This document shows positions 35,821 through 46,200 of a stretch of 64,000 nucleotides of DNA, in pieces. The first letter of the stretch is position 1. Every line of letters begins with the position of its first letter. Origin of the DNA: MGIIa-L3 sp038150305 (GTDB taxonomy: Archaea; Thermoplasmatota; Poseidoniia; Poseidoniales; Poseidoniaceae); contig JAYOTG010000002.1 in NCBI GenBank assembly GCA_038150305.1, forward strand, positions 57,972 to 121,971. The letters are read 5' to 3'. The position numbers and the translations under genes are program-made. The notes under the pieces are model-generated. The model made no database searches. It saw nothing but the letters and a program-made list of their open reading frames with translations, and was not told the DNA's origin.

Positions 35821-38417
35821 GTGGTCAGCGCCTTGGCCATGAGCATGGATGCACCCCACATCGTGTTCGGCTTTCGGCCGACGGTGTTGGTCGGTCTGCT
35901 CCTTGCCGTGGTCTTGGCGTGGCTGTTCTGGCAGGTCATCGTCCCACGTCAACTGCAGGGGCTGAGGGTGGCTTTTCCAACCGCTGAAAAGCGGTATGAG
36001 GTGCATAGGGTCACGGGTTCAACACGCGAGGCGCGGCGCCTGCTCAGAACCTCGGGTATGCGCTTTGGCGTCACGGCCTACCTGATGGCCTTCGTTGGGG
36101 CCGTTCTCTTGTTGGTCGAAATCGGCCTGATTGAATTTGGGCTTCAGGAAGGCTTCTCAGCGATCAATTTCGGGGTCGCATTAGCCCTGATCTCCATCAC
36201 GGGCGTGACCTCAATCGGCGTGGCGCTCGCCGCCCAGGTCCTTCCATCACAAAGCATGCAGCGCGCGACCCTGCAGCACAGGGACCCCCGTCGACTCCGC
36301 GCCAGCCTCTTCCTCCTTCTCGTGTGGACGGGGGTGGTCCTTGCCGTGTGGAGCCTCACCGCCTCGGTCGAACGTGAGTGGAGGCTCAGCGTCACGCTTC
36401 TGGTGGCGTTCTTCCCTCCAGTGATGGCGTACGGGCGCGTGCTCGGTTCCTCGTGGCACGCCATGCGTTACAGCAACAAGAACCTGGCAACGGGGCGCCC
36501 CTCACCGTTCCAAGGTCACGAACCAACCCCACGTCACCAAGCGGTCGGTCTGTTGGTCAACGTCAACCTCGTCGCGATGCCCATTGTGGCGATGAACACC
36601 CTCGCCAGCCTCGTCCTGATGCTTGCTGCTCCCAATCTGTTCGTTCATTCCGACCGCGTCGCGGCCCTTCCTGAATACAGGGAACAAGCCACGGTCATGG
36701 AAGAAGGTGGGGCCTTGGGCTTCTACGCCATCGAGGCCTTGGCGTACATCGAGGAACCTGCACTGCGGGCGCCCTTGGTCGCCATGGTGCTGCTTTTCCT
36801 GCTGCTGAACGTCGCCGTGGTTGGCATCCTGTTCGTGTATGAAGTCGCCCGGATCATGTTCCTTGACGTGGCGGAGGTGTCCGGTCGTGGAGGCATCCAC
36901 ATCACGGACAGCCGTCTCTTGCGTGCGGAAAGAAGCCAACAAGCGAAGGTGCTCAACTTCTGTTTCACCGGGTTCGCAGGCCAATCAATGCTGCTGGTCG
37001 CGTTGGCGATTTTGACCTTCTGGGATTCGATCAACCTCCCAGGAGGCGCAGGTTGTGGTCGCTGGGAGGACACCGTGTGTACGGTGGTCGAAAAAGACGC
37101 CCTGGAGGCGTTGACGTGGATGCTCGCCTCTGGGGGTCAAGTGGCTTTTCTGGTGATTTGGCTCCGGTCGTGGAGCATTGGAAACCGGATTCACGAGGTC
37201 AGTTTCGACGCCGGTGCTGGTGAGAACCGCCGTCGGCTCGAGTCCATGGAGGACGTCATCTACCTCCGTAAGGGCAGCTGGCTTCCTGTCTTGGCCGACG
37301 ACGATTGGGCCAAGGCCCTGGCGAGGTTTGACGAAGCGAGTTCAACAATTGCTGAAGTCTCCCTGCAGGGCATCGAATTGAGCCGACGAACCATGGCCCG
37401 CATGGAATTGTACGCGGCGTTGGGTCGTTGGGCGGAAGCAGAACAACAGGCCGTGTCGTTGCTCGCCCTGTCCGCACAGTCCGGTGGAGGGCATGCTCGT
37501 TCGCTTCTCGTGGCGGCCTCCATCGCACAGCGTGACGTCTCTGAAGCCAAGACGCGTCTTGGCATGATGGCCTCGGATGACCTCGAAACCAACCGGTTCA
37601 GGTGGCTCCTCTCGTTGCTTCAGCCCCGTTCACGCATCCTCTCAGAGAGCGTCATGGCCGGTTTGTTGGTGGACCCCGTCACGCGGAGGAACATCGACCT
37701 GATTGAACGCACCCAAGCAGGTCAAGCAGCCGGTTCAATTCCAACACGCGACGATCCCCTGTCGCGCCGAGCGTTGCTGGGCGATCTTGCTCGGTTGCGC
37801 CTCCAAGGCGATGCTGAACGCGCGTTGACCTTGCTTGACCGCCACACCAACGCACATGGCATCCAAACGGCGGATTGGCTCCATGGAGAAGCGGTTCGCA
37901 TCTTGCTCCATCTCGATGCAGGCCGCACGGCCACCGCTGGGTCACGTGCCATGGCGCTTCCACCGGAAGCCAAGCGTCATCCGCACATGCGGGCNNNNNN
38001 NNNNTGCGGGCCGTGCTGTCTCACCTTGAGGGACTTGGTCAAGCCGTGGCCCCTGCCAGCGAACCCACCGGCATGACGTGGTTGGATGAAGGGCCGGGCG
38101 ACTGGGTCAGCCGCTGGCCGACGATGCACGAAGCCGCCTCTCCACCGTTGTGGACCAACCGTGCCCTGCGACTCCATGCATGGACGGCCAACGCATGGTC
38201 GCTCCACGATGCAAACGGGTCTTCCTCGTCCATGGTCGGTGCGCTCGGACGCACGCCAAAGAAGGCTGAGCCTCTGCTGGTCGGGAAAACACCACCCGTT
38301 GGCCTTCACTTGCACCTGTGTGGATTGTTGGTCGACGTGGGCGGTTACCCTGTCGACGTCGGATTGCCGGGCTCTTTGGACGTTGATGCAGCACGTGCGG
38401 CCGGTCTCTTGGGCTGA
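35821..38417 (+). CDS. Polytopic membrane protein with TPR-like C-terminal half, interrupted by assembly gap
   Basis: About 8 membrane helices in residues 1-450 are followed by a soluble helical region with Ala/Leu-rich repeats resembling TPRs (for example LYAALGRWAEAEQQAV). A run of 10 N at 37995-38004 interrupts the gene, and downstream sequence continues in another frame. TGCGGGC occurs on both sides of the N run; merging them removes 17 bp and restores one open frame of exactly 860 codons ending at 38417. Start is GTG 35821 or ATG 35839/35845. No family recognised. Its stop abuts the stop of the minus-strand gene. Confidence 0.75.
37995..38004. other. Assembly gap (10 N)
   Basis: Ten unknown bases in the coding sequence of the gene at 35821-38417, flanked on both sides by TGCGGGC. 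Probably an artefact from joining two contigs that actually overlap by 7 bp. Confidence 0.9.
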
Positions 38418-40166
38418 TCACGTTCTACGGCGGAGGCGTTCCATCGCTGCGTCGGTGCCGCTGAGGGCTTCGAGGGCTTCTGACGTCATGCCTCGCTTGA
38501 TGCAGGATTCAGCCTCGCCGAGCAGGCGCTCCACGTCCAAGCGGTCGTCGTCACCGACGCCAATCTGTGCCGCCTCCGCTTGGGCGCGCAATGGCCGCCA
38601 TTCTTCGCGCAGGAAGTCCAACAATTGCTCCGCTTCACCCCGGTGGCGCTCCTGGGCGTCAAGGTCGCCAGACAGGGCGTCAAGCGCACGGCGGGCTTGG
38701 GTCCAACGCCGGGCTTCAGCGTCCGCTTCAATGTCAGCCAGACGCGTGGCCCACGCCTCCGCGTCCTCGAAGCCTTCGAAGCGCTGTTCGATGGTGGCGC
38801 GCTGACGCATGGCCCTTCGGACCACGTCCATGGCCTCGCGTTCCACGACAAGGCTTCGACGGATGCTCTCGGCGATGCCCGCGGCTTGGCGCCCGTCGCC
38901 TGCGTTCAGGGCCTCCTTGGCTTCCTTGAGTCGGTTGTGATGCGGTTCAAGATCAAGACCGTCTGCGGCCTCGATGGCGCGTTGCGCTTCGGCAAGGATG
39001 CCTTCCGCGTCTTCGTTGGCTTCCTGCTCCTGAGCCACCTGTTCTGGAATCGCCATGGCCGATTCGAAGGCCTTCATGGGGTCTTCTTTCGACATGCGCT
39101 GGCGGGCTTCCGCGAGAGCCTCGTGCAGGTGTGCCAATTGTGGTTCATCCCGATCCGCGAGGGCAAGGGATGCTTCCTCGATTGCCTTCTGCGCCTTGGC
39201 CCACCACGCAACCACCGTTTCAGCGCGTCGTTTTGCTTGCCTGAACAAGGCCTCACCCTCGCGAAGCGAGCCGAGTTCGACCTCACGTCGTGCAGCATCG
39301 AAGGCGCTTCTTGGGCGGCGCACCGTCGGTGCAACCTGCTCGGCCTTTTCCACGGACGCCAAGGCATCCGCTTCGATGGCCACCACGTCCTGTTCCAACG
39401 AGATGGTACGGTCCACGTCCTCTTCAGCATCGTCGAGCAAACGCATGCCGTGCTCAGGATCGCTGAACCCTTCCGCGGCTGCGGTCCGCACCAAACTCGT
39501 GGCCTGGTCGACACGACGCCCCTGCGCCTTGAGTTCGAGCAGGCGGTTCTCCAAGGCATCGAGTCGGGATTTGAACCGCTTACGTAGGGCCCGCTGCTCG
39601 TCTTCAACGAACCAAGACCGCAACGCTACGCCGCAGGCGAGAAGGGTGATGCCGGCTCCGGCAAGGTCGTTGTCTGCGCCCACGTCGGTGCGCAATCCGA
39701 ACCACAAGGAGGCCACCGTCACCGCACCCGCGCCGGTGAGCAAGGCGCGGTAGCGGGCCTGGCGGAAGCCACCTGCGAAGGCATCGGCTGCGGTGCGGTA
39801 GAGCAGTGCGCCGATGAGGATCAAGGTCGCTCCTGCCGCCAAACGCTCTTCGACGCCCGCGTCGCTCGTGCGCAGCCCAAGGAAAAGAAGGCTTGGCCAC
39901 GCGATGGCCGCTGCCGCTGCCGCCCTGCCCGTGGCTTGGGCGTGCCCGCTGGCGTGGTCGTGGACAAGGGTGCCACACAGCAGCACCAAGGCCGGCAGAC
40001 CAAGGACAGCAAACGGAGCGCCCTGACCCTGCATGACGGCTTCAAGACCCGGCCACGCCAACCAGATGGCGGCCGTCAGGACCACGACGGTGGTCAACGT
40101 GGCCACGTGGCCCGTCCTGCGGGCCCTTTGCTCACGTTCCGCCTCGATGGCGGCTTCGAGGTCCAT
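38418..40166 (-). CDS. Membrane-anchored coiled-coil protein, about 582 aa
   Basis: Three to five hydrophobic helices in the first 180 residues (LTTVVVLTAAIWLAW, LPALVLLCGTLV and others) are followed by about 400 residues of charged helical, Ala/Glu/Arg-rich sequence predicted as coiled coil or helical bundle. No family recognised. ATG 40166 with GGAGG 5 nt upstream is preferred to the GTG at 40178, which lies inside the ribosome site. Divergent from pyrB and tail-to-tail with the previous gene. Confidence 0.75.
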   Translation of the reverse strand: MDLEAAIEAEREQRARRTGHVATLTTVVVLTAAIWLAWPGLEAVMQGQGAPFAVLGLPALVLLCGTLVHDHASGHAQATGRAAAAAAIAWPSLLFLGLRTSDAGVEERLAAGATLILIGALLYRTAADAFAGGFRQARYRALLTGAGAVTVASLWFGLRTDVGADNDLAGAGITLLACGVALRSWFVEDEQRALRKRFKSRLDALENRLLELKAQGRRVDQATSLVRTAAAEGFSDPEHGMRLLDDAEEDVDRTISLEQDVVAIEADALASVEKAEQVAPTVRRPRSAFDAARREVELGSLREGEALFRQAKRRAETVVAWWAKAQKAIEEASLALADRDEPQLAHLHEALAEARQRMSKEDPMKAFESAMAIPEQVAQEQEANEDAEGILAEAQRAIEAADGLDLEPHHNRLKEAKEALNAGDGRQAAGIAESIRRSLVVEREAMDVVRRAMRQRATIEQRFEGFEDAEAWATRLADIEADAEARRWTQARRALDALSGDLDAQERHRGEAEQLLDFLREEWRPLRAQAEAAQIGVGDDDRLDVERLLGEAESCIKRGMTSEALEALSGTDAAMERLRRRT

Positions 40167-40288
40167 CCAAGCCTCCACGTTCGCCGGTTACGGGGGGAGG
40201 GCATGAACCTTGGTCATCCTTGACGGGGGGCACCCCTGCCTCGTAATGTTCATGGGTGGACCTCAACGGAGGGTTCCGAGGACGTCGA

Positions 40289-41221
40289 ATGACCGGGCTC
40301 ATCACCATGGCAGACCTGACCAACGAAGACATCGTGGAAGTGCTCGACGCGGCGGAGCGCCTGCTCCCTGCTGCTCGAGGCGAGACGAGCATGCCGCTCC
40401 TTTCTGGGCGCATCCTCGGGAACCTCTTCTTCGAGCCCAGCACCCGCACGCGGATGTCCTTCGAGACGGCCATGAAGCGGCTTGGCGGAGACGTGGTAAA
40501 CCTGGGTGACGTCAGCACCTCCTCCGTGGTCAAAGGCGAGACCTTGTTTGACACGATCCAGATGGTTGACGGCTACACCGACATCATCGCCATGAGGCAC
40601 CCCCGGCAAGGCGCAGCCCGCTACGCACAGGATGCCGCTCGTGTGCCCATCCTCAACGGCGGCGACGGTGCCGGCCATCACCCAACCCAGACCATGCTCG
40701 ACTTGTTCACCATCCGCCAAGCCCACGGACGCCTTGACGGCCTTGATGTTGTGCTGGCCGGCGACTTGCGCTATGGACGAACGGTGCATTCGTTGTCCCA
40801 TGCGCTTGCTCGTTTCGATTGCCGGATTGTGCTGGCCAGTCCAGAACTGCTGCGCATGCCCCGCGAAATCGTGGAGGACCTCCGGGCTGCAGGAGCTTCA
40901 GTGACCGAGACCACCGACCTCTACGGGGCGCTCGATTCCGCAGATGTGGTGTACATGACCCGCATTCAGAAGGAACGCTTTGCGGACGAAGACGAGTACG
41001 TCAAGGTTGCAGGCGCGTACAAACTCCACGCCAAGCACCTCGGCGAGGTGCGTCAGGAGCTGATCGTGATGCACCCGCTCCCTCGGGTGGATGAAATCCA
41101 TCCAAGCGTCGATGCAACCCGCCATGCGCGGTACTTTGAGCAAGCCTTCAACGGCGTCGTGACGAGGATGGCGCTCCTGTGTCGGTTGCTTGGCGTCGAC
41201 GTGCCCGGAGGTGAGGCCTGA
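40289..41221 (+). CDS. pyrB: Aspartate carbamoyltransferase, catalytic subunit
   Basis: Condenses aspartate and carbamoyl phosphate in pyrimidine synthesis; 310 residues. The carbamoyl-phosphate site PSTRTR is at about residues 50-55, GHHPTQTMLDLFTI and MHPLPRVDEI are also intact. The ATG at 40289 gives the normal archaeal N-terminus; the GTG at 40256 adds 11 residues. Directly followed by pyrI with TGATG overlap. Confidence 0.96.
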   Translation: MTGLITMADLTNEDIVEVLDAAERLLPAARGETSMPLLSGRILGNLFFEPSTRTRMSFETAMKRLGGDVVNLGDVSTSSVVKGETLFDTIQMVDGYTDIIAMRHPRQGAARYAQDAARVPILNGGDGAGHHPTQTMLDLFTIRQAHGRLDGLDVVLAGDLRYGRTVHSLSHALARFDCRIVLASPELLRMPREIVEDLRAAGASVTETTDLYGALDSADVVYMTRIQKERFADEDEYVKVAGAYKLHAKHLGEVRQELIVMHPLPRVDEIHPSVDATRHARYFEQAFNGVVTRMALLCRLLGVDVPGGEA

Positions 41222-41697
41222 TGTCCAACGAATCCAACATGCGTCGCGTGACCGCGATCCGCAACGGCACCGTGATCGATCACATTCCGGCAGGAAGCGC
41301 GCTTCGCGTGCTCGAATTGCTGAACATCGGGAAAGGCACCTCAGTTCCTGTCTCGTTGGTGATGAACGTCCCTTCGAAGAGAAAGGGCACCAAGGACATC
41401 GTGAAGGTCGAAGATCGCGAATTGACGCAAACGGAACTCGACCGCTTGGCCTTGGTCGCGGAAGGCGCCAGCGTGGCCATCATCCGGGCTTACTCCGTCG
41501 CGGAAAAGCTGGAGATCACGCTCGGCGACGAAATCGTTGACGTGGTCCGTTGCACCTTTTCGAACTGCATCACTCAGAACCCGAGGGAACCCTTGGCGCA
41601 CAGGCTTCGCGTGCTGTCCAAGGACCCGCTGCAGATTCGATGCCACTACTGTGGTCGACCTCAGGACCTTGACGAATTGGTCCAGAACGTCATTTGA
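41221..41697 (+). CDS. pyrI: Aspartate carbamoyltransferase, regulatory subunit, 158 aa
   Basis: Allosteric nucleotide-binding subunit. The C-terminal zinc site has Cys111, Cys116, Cys141 and Cys144 (CTFSNC and CHYC), needed for contact with PyrB. N-terminal nucleotide-binding domain is complete. Overlaps pyrB by TGATG; 3' end overlaps the convergent tRNA thiolase gene by 8 bp. Confidence 0.96.
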   Translation: MSNESNMRRVTAIRNGTVIDHIPAGSALRVLELLNIGKGTSVPVSLVMNVPSKRKGTKDIVKVEDRELTQTELDRLALVAEGASVAIIRAYSVAEKLEITLGDEIVDVVRCTFSNCITQNPREPLAHRLRVLSKDPLQIRCHYCGRPQDLDELVQNVI

Positions 41698-42658
41698 CGT
41701 TGACCAGGTCTCGCATTTCGCAGGCTTTGCACACGGCCCGTGAAGACGCGCTTCCGCAACGTTCGCATGCGCCAACCGGCTCTGCAGCATCGCCTTCAGC
41801 CGGCGTCATGGCACGGATGGCATCGAGGGTGCGAACGAGGCCGTGACGCGTGCCGGGCCGGTCCTCTTCGAGGGTGGCCACCACGTCCCGCATCCGCCAT
41901 CGAAGGGCCCCCTCTGCATTGGGACAGACCTCGTTGTGAATAGGGAGTCCTCTGTGCATCGACACCAGATGAACTTCCTGCTCGGGAATGAGTCGAAGGG
42001 GGACAATCCTCGGCGCCAATCCCTCTGCAGGTCGCTCGGTGTGCGGCGCAAGGCGCCGACTTCGCTCCACCTCGCCGGCGGTGAGGTTCATCAGGACGGT
42101 TTGGGCCATGTCATCGAGGTTGTGCCCAAGCGCCACCACGTCAGCCTCGACCATGTCCGCAAGTGCGTTGATCCCTTGGCGCCTGAAGACCCCGCAGTAT
42201 GAGCACGGGAGGCGGGGTGCCTCAGGGTGCTTGTCCAAGATGGCGTCGAGGGAGGCGCTGACCTCGTCCATCGCTAGGAAATCCTGTTCCGCGAAGGAGG
42301 TGGTGATGAACTCGACGTCGAGCATCTCGCAAAGTTGTGCGGCGGCTTCGATGGACGGGGGTCGATACCCCTCGATGCCCTCATTGACGCAGCCGGCAAC
42401 GATCCGGACGTCGGGTCTGTTGCCGATGAGGTCCACAAGCATCGACAACAGCACGGCTGAATCCTTTCCCCCTGAAATCGCCACCAGGACCGTGGTTGGG
42501 CCAGCAATGGTGAGTTGTTTCCTGAGCTCCCGACCGACCTTTTTGCGCACGGAGCGGTCGAGGTGGTGCGCACACAAGTTCTGCCCGGAATAGGCTTGTG
42601 AAACGACCGCTGGCGCACGGCACACGGAACAGGCCGGGACGTCAAACGCGGGCGCCAC
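41690..42658 (-). CDS. tRNA 2-thiolation protein, CTU1/Ncs6/TtuA family, 322 aa
   Basis: PP-loop ATP pyrophosphatase that activates a tRNA uridine for sulfur transfer (s2U in tRNA anticodons or s2T in the T-loop). The PP-loop SGGKDS is near residue 60, LPCSYCGVFRR holds cluster-ligand cysteines, and N- and C-terminal CxxC zinc knuckles (CSVC; CERC with CKAC) frame the protein, as in TtuA/CTU1. GTG start at 42658 with no clear ribosome site, so leaderless expression is possible. Confidence 0.9.
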   Translation of the reverse strand: MAPAFDVPACSVCRAPAVVSQAYSGQNLCAHHLDRSVRKKVGRELRKQLTIAGPTTVLVAISGGKDSAVLLSMLVDLIGNRPDVRIVAGCVNEGIEGYRPPSIEAAAQLCEMLDVEFITTSFAEQDFLAMDEVSASLDAILDKHPEAPRLPCSYCGVFRRQGINALADMVEADVVALGHNLDDMAQTVLMNLTAGEVERSRRLAPHTERPAEGLAPRIVPLRLIPEQEVHLVSMHRGLPIHNEVCPNAEGALRWRMRDVVATLEEDRPGTRHGLVRTLDAIRAMTPAEGDAAEPVGACERCGSASSRAVCKACEMRDLVNVK

Positions 42659-42713
42659 GTTGGGGCCACCCTGCTTCTGCTGAAGAGTCTACCTTCAAAC
42701 AAAAAGCGAATAT

Positions 42714-42745
42714 TCCAATTCGAAAATCAATTTTTCAATTGAAGT
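42714..42745. repeat. AT-rich palindromic element, copy E (intergenic)
   Basis: TTCCAATTCGAAAATCAATT then TTTCAATTGAAG, about 32 bp, in the 193-bp gap between the divergent tRNA thiolase gene and the roadblock operon. One base of the left core is changed (CAATTC). Its centre matches the copy at 25502-25535. Confidence 0.75.
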
Positions 42746-42851
42746 TCGAGCCTTTGTTTTGCCGGATTTCTTCCGCGGTGAAGAACCGGCCCGCCGTGAT
42801 GCGTTTTTCAGAAATTCAGCCGCGGGATGTGTTCGCGTTCTGAATTGAAGT

Positions 42852-43232
42852 GTGAAAACCGCATCTCAGGCCCTTCCGACGGGAAACATCTTGAAACCCC
42901 CCGTGGCGGCTCAACCTCCGATGTCCATGCTGTCGCGTTTGCTCACGGCCTTGGAAGACACCGAAGGCGTCGAATCGGTCGCCCTCCATGCTGACGCATC
43001 ACACCCGGCCTCCAACGGGGCGCTGAGTGACGCGAATCGGGTGACCACAAGCGGCGGCCTTGGGGCTTGCCTGCAGGTGTACATCGAAGGTCAGGCCGCG
43101 AACTTGATCGACGCCATTGGAGACGGCCGTGCCCTCCACCTGCAAGGATCTCCAGGACACCATGGCCGGTGGCGCTATGCTGTCGAACGCCATCGGCCGC
43201 TGATTGGACGCATGAACGGGGAGGTGGCCTGA
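42852..43232 (+). CDS. Small protein upstream of roadblock/coiled-coil gene, 126 aa
   Basis: Unrecognised soluble protein. From Met24 on (MSMLSRLLTALEDTEGVE) the helix-then-strand pattern is compatible with a divergent roadblock/LC7-like fold, but this is a weak resemblance. Start GTG 42852 or ATG 42921 or 42927; none has a clear ribosome site. Its stop overlaps the next ATG (TGATG), so the two genes are translated together. Confidence 0.55.
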   Translation: MKTASQALPTGNILKPPVAAQPPMSMLSRLLTALEDTEGVESVALHADASHPASNGALSDANRVTTSGGLGACLQVYIEGQAANLIDAIGDGRALHLQGSPGHHGRWRYAVERHRPLIGRMNGEVA

Positions 43233-46200
43233 TGTTCACCATGCCCCCCGGTGCTGAGGTGGAGGGATCCATTGACGTCAACGAACTGTTCCCCTTCGAA
43301 CACGGTGTGGTCACCACGTGGATTGGCCGGCGTCGAACGCCGAGCGGCCACCGCATCGTTCGAGGCCGCCGCTGCATTGGGTGGGTGGCTGAGGGCGACA
43401 AGGGCCTCGTCTTTGGGGCGCCTGCGTCCGCCCAACTGGATGCGTTGGAAGCAGACGCAGAGCACGTGCGTCACCAGGCGCAGGCCTACACCGTCAACGA
43501 GTTGGCCGCGCTGATGGCCATCATGCCGTACGCCGCGGTGCATGCGGTGGACGTCGAAGGGCTTCCAAGTGGTCCAGGGCCTGCCCGACGCCTCCTGTCA
43601 CGCTCTTCGGCGGTCATCATGGCGGGCCTGTCCGCCGATGAAGAGGTCCTCGGCGCGTTGCTGGTGGACCGAGGGCTGCTCATCGATTCAACGGGGGATT
43701 TGCCGGAAGATGCTGAAACGTTGGGGGCTCTGGTCGCCGAAACGCTGCTCACGCGCCAATCCATCATGGGAGGTCTTGGACTCCCCGAGGAAGGACACTG
43801 GTCCTTGGCCACGCCGCAGGGCTCCGTGCTTTTGGCGTCGGCCAGCGATCTTGCGCTTGGCGTCTGGACCACGGCCGGTGCCGATCACCGACGCCTCTTG
43901 CATCGTGTGTCCTCAAGCGTCGCCGGACGGCCCGATGAGGACGGCCAAGCCGGACACCTCCCAGAGGGCTTCGTCCTGAGGGAGGGGAAAAGCGGCCCTG
44001 ATGCGATCCTGTCCATGCTCCGGGTCGCCCTCGAAGAGGACGTCTACGGGCATTTGAGCGTCGGCGCAGGTGAGCGAACGACGGCCATCGTGCTGCTACG
44101 GGGTCGCCCCGTAGGCATGGTGTCCTCTTCGGCAGGCACGCTCGAAGAAGCGGTGCACGACCTGACCGACCGTGCACGTGTGGCCAGGCTGCACCAACTT
44201 CCGCTCGACGCCGTCATCGGCGAAGGCACCGCCAACGTGGCCGGTTTCACCCTGAACGCGTTTGGCGCGGCGCTGGCGAGCGTTCGGACGCGATCGGAAT
44301 CTCGACGTGCAACCCTCACGTCCCGATTTCAGGACCTGCTCGGCTTCGATGCGGGACTGGAACGCATCGCTCCCAAGGTTGCTTCTGAAACACGCCCCGC
44401 GGGCAAGGACACCCTCGACGTTGAACGAGGTGGAGCCTTGGTTATCGATGCTGGCTACCGTCAACGCTTGGAAAAAGCGGAGCATCGCGTGGACGAACTT
44501 CAACGTGAAGGCGCGGCGCTCCAGGCCCGTCTCAAATTGGCCGAAGAGGCTCGGATGCGCGCTGAGGTCAGCGAGCGTGAAGCGGTTGAGGCGCGAGGCG
44601 ACGGTCGGACCAAGATCGAAGGCCTTGGTCATGATGTTGAGCGATTGAAACTCGAGGCGGTCAACGCCATTTCGCGGGCGGAAGCCGCCGAGCAACGTGC
44701 AGACCGTTTGGTCCGCAGGACCACTGAACTCGAACACCAATTGGAATCGAGGGCAGGAGAACTTGCGCGCGCGCTGGCCGACGCCTCCTCCCGTGGCGAA
44801 CTGGCCGCGACCATCCAGCGCATGGCAGAACAAGAGGCCACGCTTCGTGCAGACCTGCAGACCGATTCTGAGCGGCTTGCCGAGGTGCGACGACGTCTGG
44901 AGGCGGATGAGCGCCACCTGAGCATGCTCGAGGACCAGTCCCGTGCGTCGCACGAACGCCAAGCAGCGGCCGTGCGTGACCTTGCGGTGGCCGAGGACGC
45001 CGTTCGGGCGGCCAAGGCCGAACTGACGGCCGTGGAAGCTGAGGTGAAGGCGGCACGCCGTCGTGCCGACGATGAACTCGAGCGCCGGCGCGAAGACGAG
45101 GTTCGCCGCAGCCATCTGGAAGGCGAATTGCGCGAGTTGCTTGAGGAGCGGCGGCGTGTGCTCCGCGAACTTGGGGATCTCGGCGTCAAGCGTGGCCAGA
45201 GCGAAGCCGAGGTGGCTCACCTGGCCGACCAAGCCGAGGCTTTGGCAGAAGCCCATGAATCCGCCTTGAGGGACATCGACGAGGCGCGTGTGCTCCGCGC
45301 ACGCCTGACCGAGGAACCGCTCGCCCAAGCCCTGCTCGAAGACGGTTCAGCGATGAGCGCGCTCGGACCAATCCTCGAACGCCTTGAGCAGACCCGGGAG
45401 CAGGGCTATTCCGTGGCCCTTCTGGACCGCGCGGTCGAGCGCGCCTTGCACGTGGTGCAGCGCGTCGTGGACCATGCTGCGGAGACGCCGAAGCACCTGC
45501 TTTCGGACGACGTCATGCTCTTGCTGGAGCGTCAGGTGCCTGAGGCAGCCGGTGTGGTCCGAGGCCTGACCCGCTGGTCTGTGCAGCAACGTCTCGATCA
45601 TTCGCTGAACGATGTGGTCACCGATGTGGTCCTCGACCTCGAGCATTTGCTGGAGGACCAAGACCGGGCCATCACGATGTTGCGAAGGACCCGAAACGTC
45701 CTGGAACAACTTGGACACCTTGGTGCGCCAAGGGAAGAATTGGACGTGCTTCTGGCGCAATGTCGCCGGCCAGAAGCCCTGCCTGCGACGGCCAAGGCCA
45801 CGCACAAGCTCATCCGGAGGGCCTTGGACGACATCCATCTTGAGGCCGATCAGCGGGATGCAGGAGAGGCGGTCGCTCTGGAGCGAACGGCTCAGGCCTT
45901 GGAAGAACTCTTGACGCAACTCGAAGCAGCGGGCTTGATTGCAGGCACGCCTCAAGGCCACCTCTGGACCTTCATGTCGAGCGGTCAACTCCCCTCTGAA
46001 GCACGCAACGGGTTGGCCGAAGCCCCGCCTGTTGAGCCTGAAAACGAGGCCACAATCGAGGCGCCAGCACCCGCACCTCCAGCGGAGGCAGAGGCAGAGG
46101 CCGTGGTCAAGGAAGCCGTACCCCGCCCTGCCTCGGCGGCCAGTACCATCGACGACGCAGAAGAGCGCCGGATGATCGACGCCGAATTGGCCTCGTTGGA

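Noticed and set aside
42598..42843. Plus-strand open frame of 81 codons before the roadblock operon
   Set aside because: Its first part is antisense to the tRNA thiolase gene and its second part includes the palindromic repeat; no start or motif supports it.
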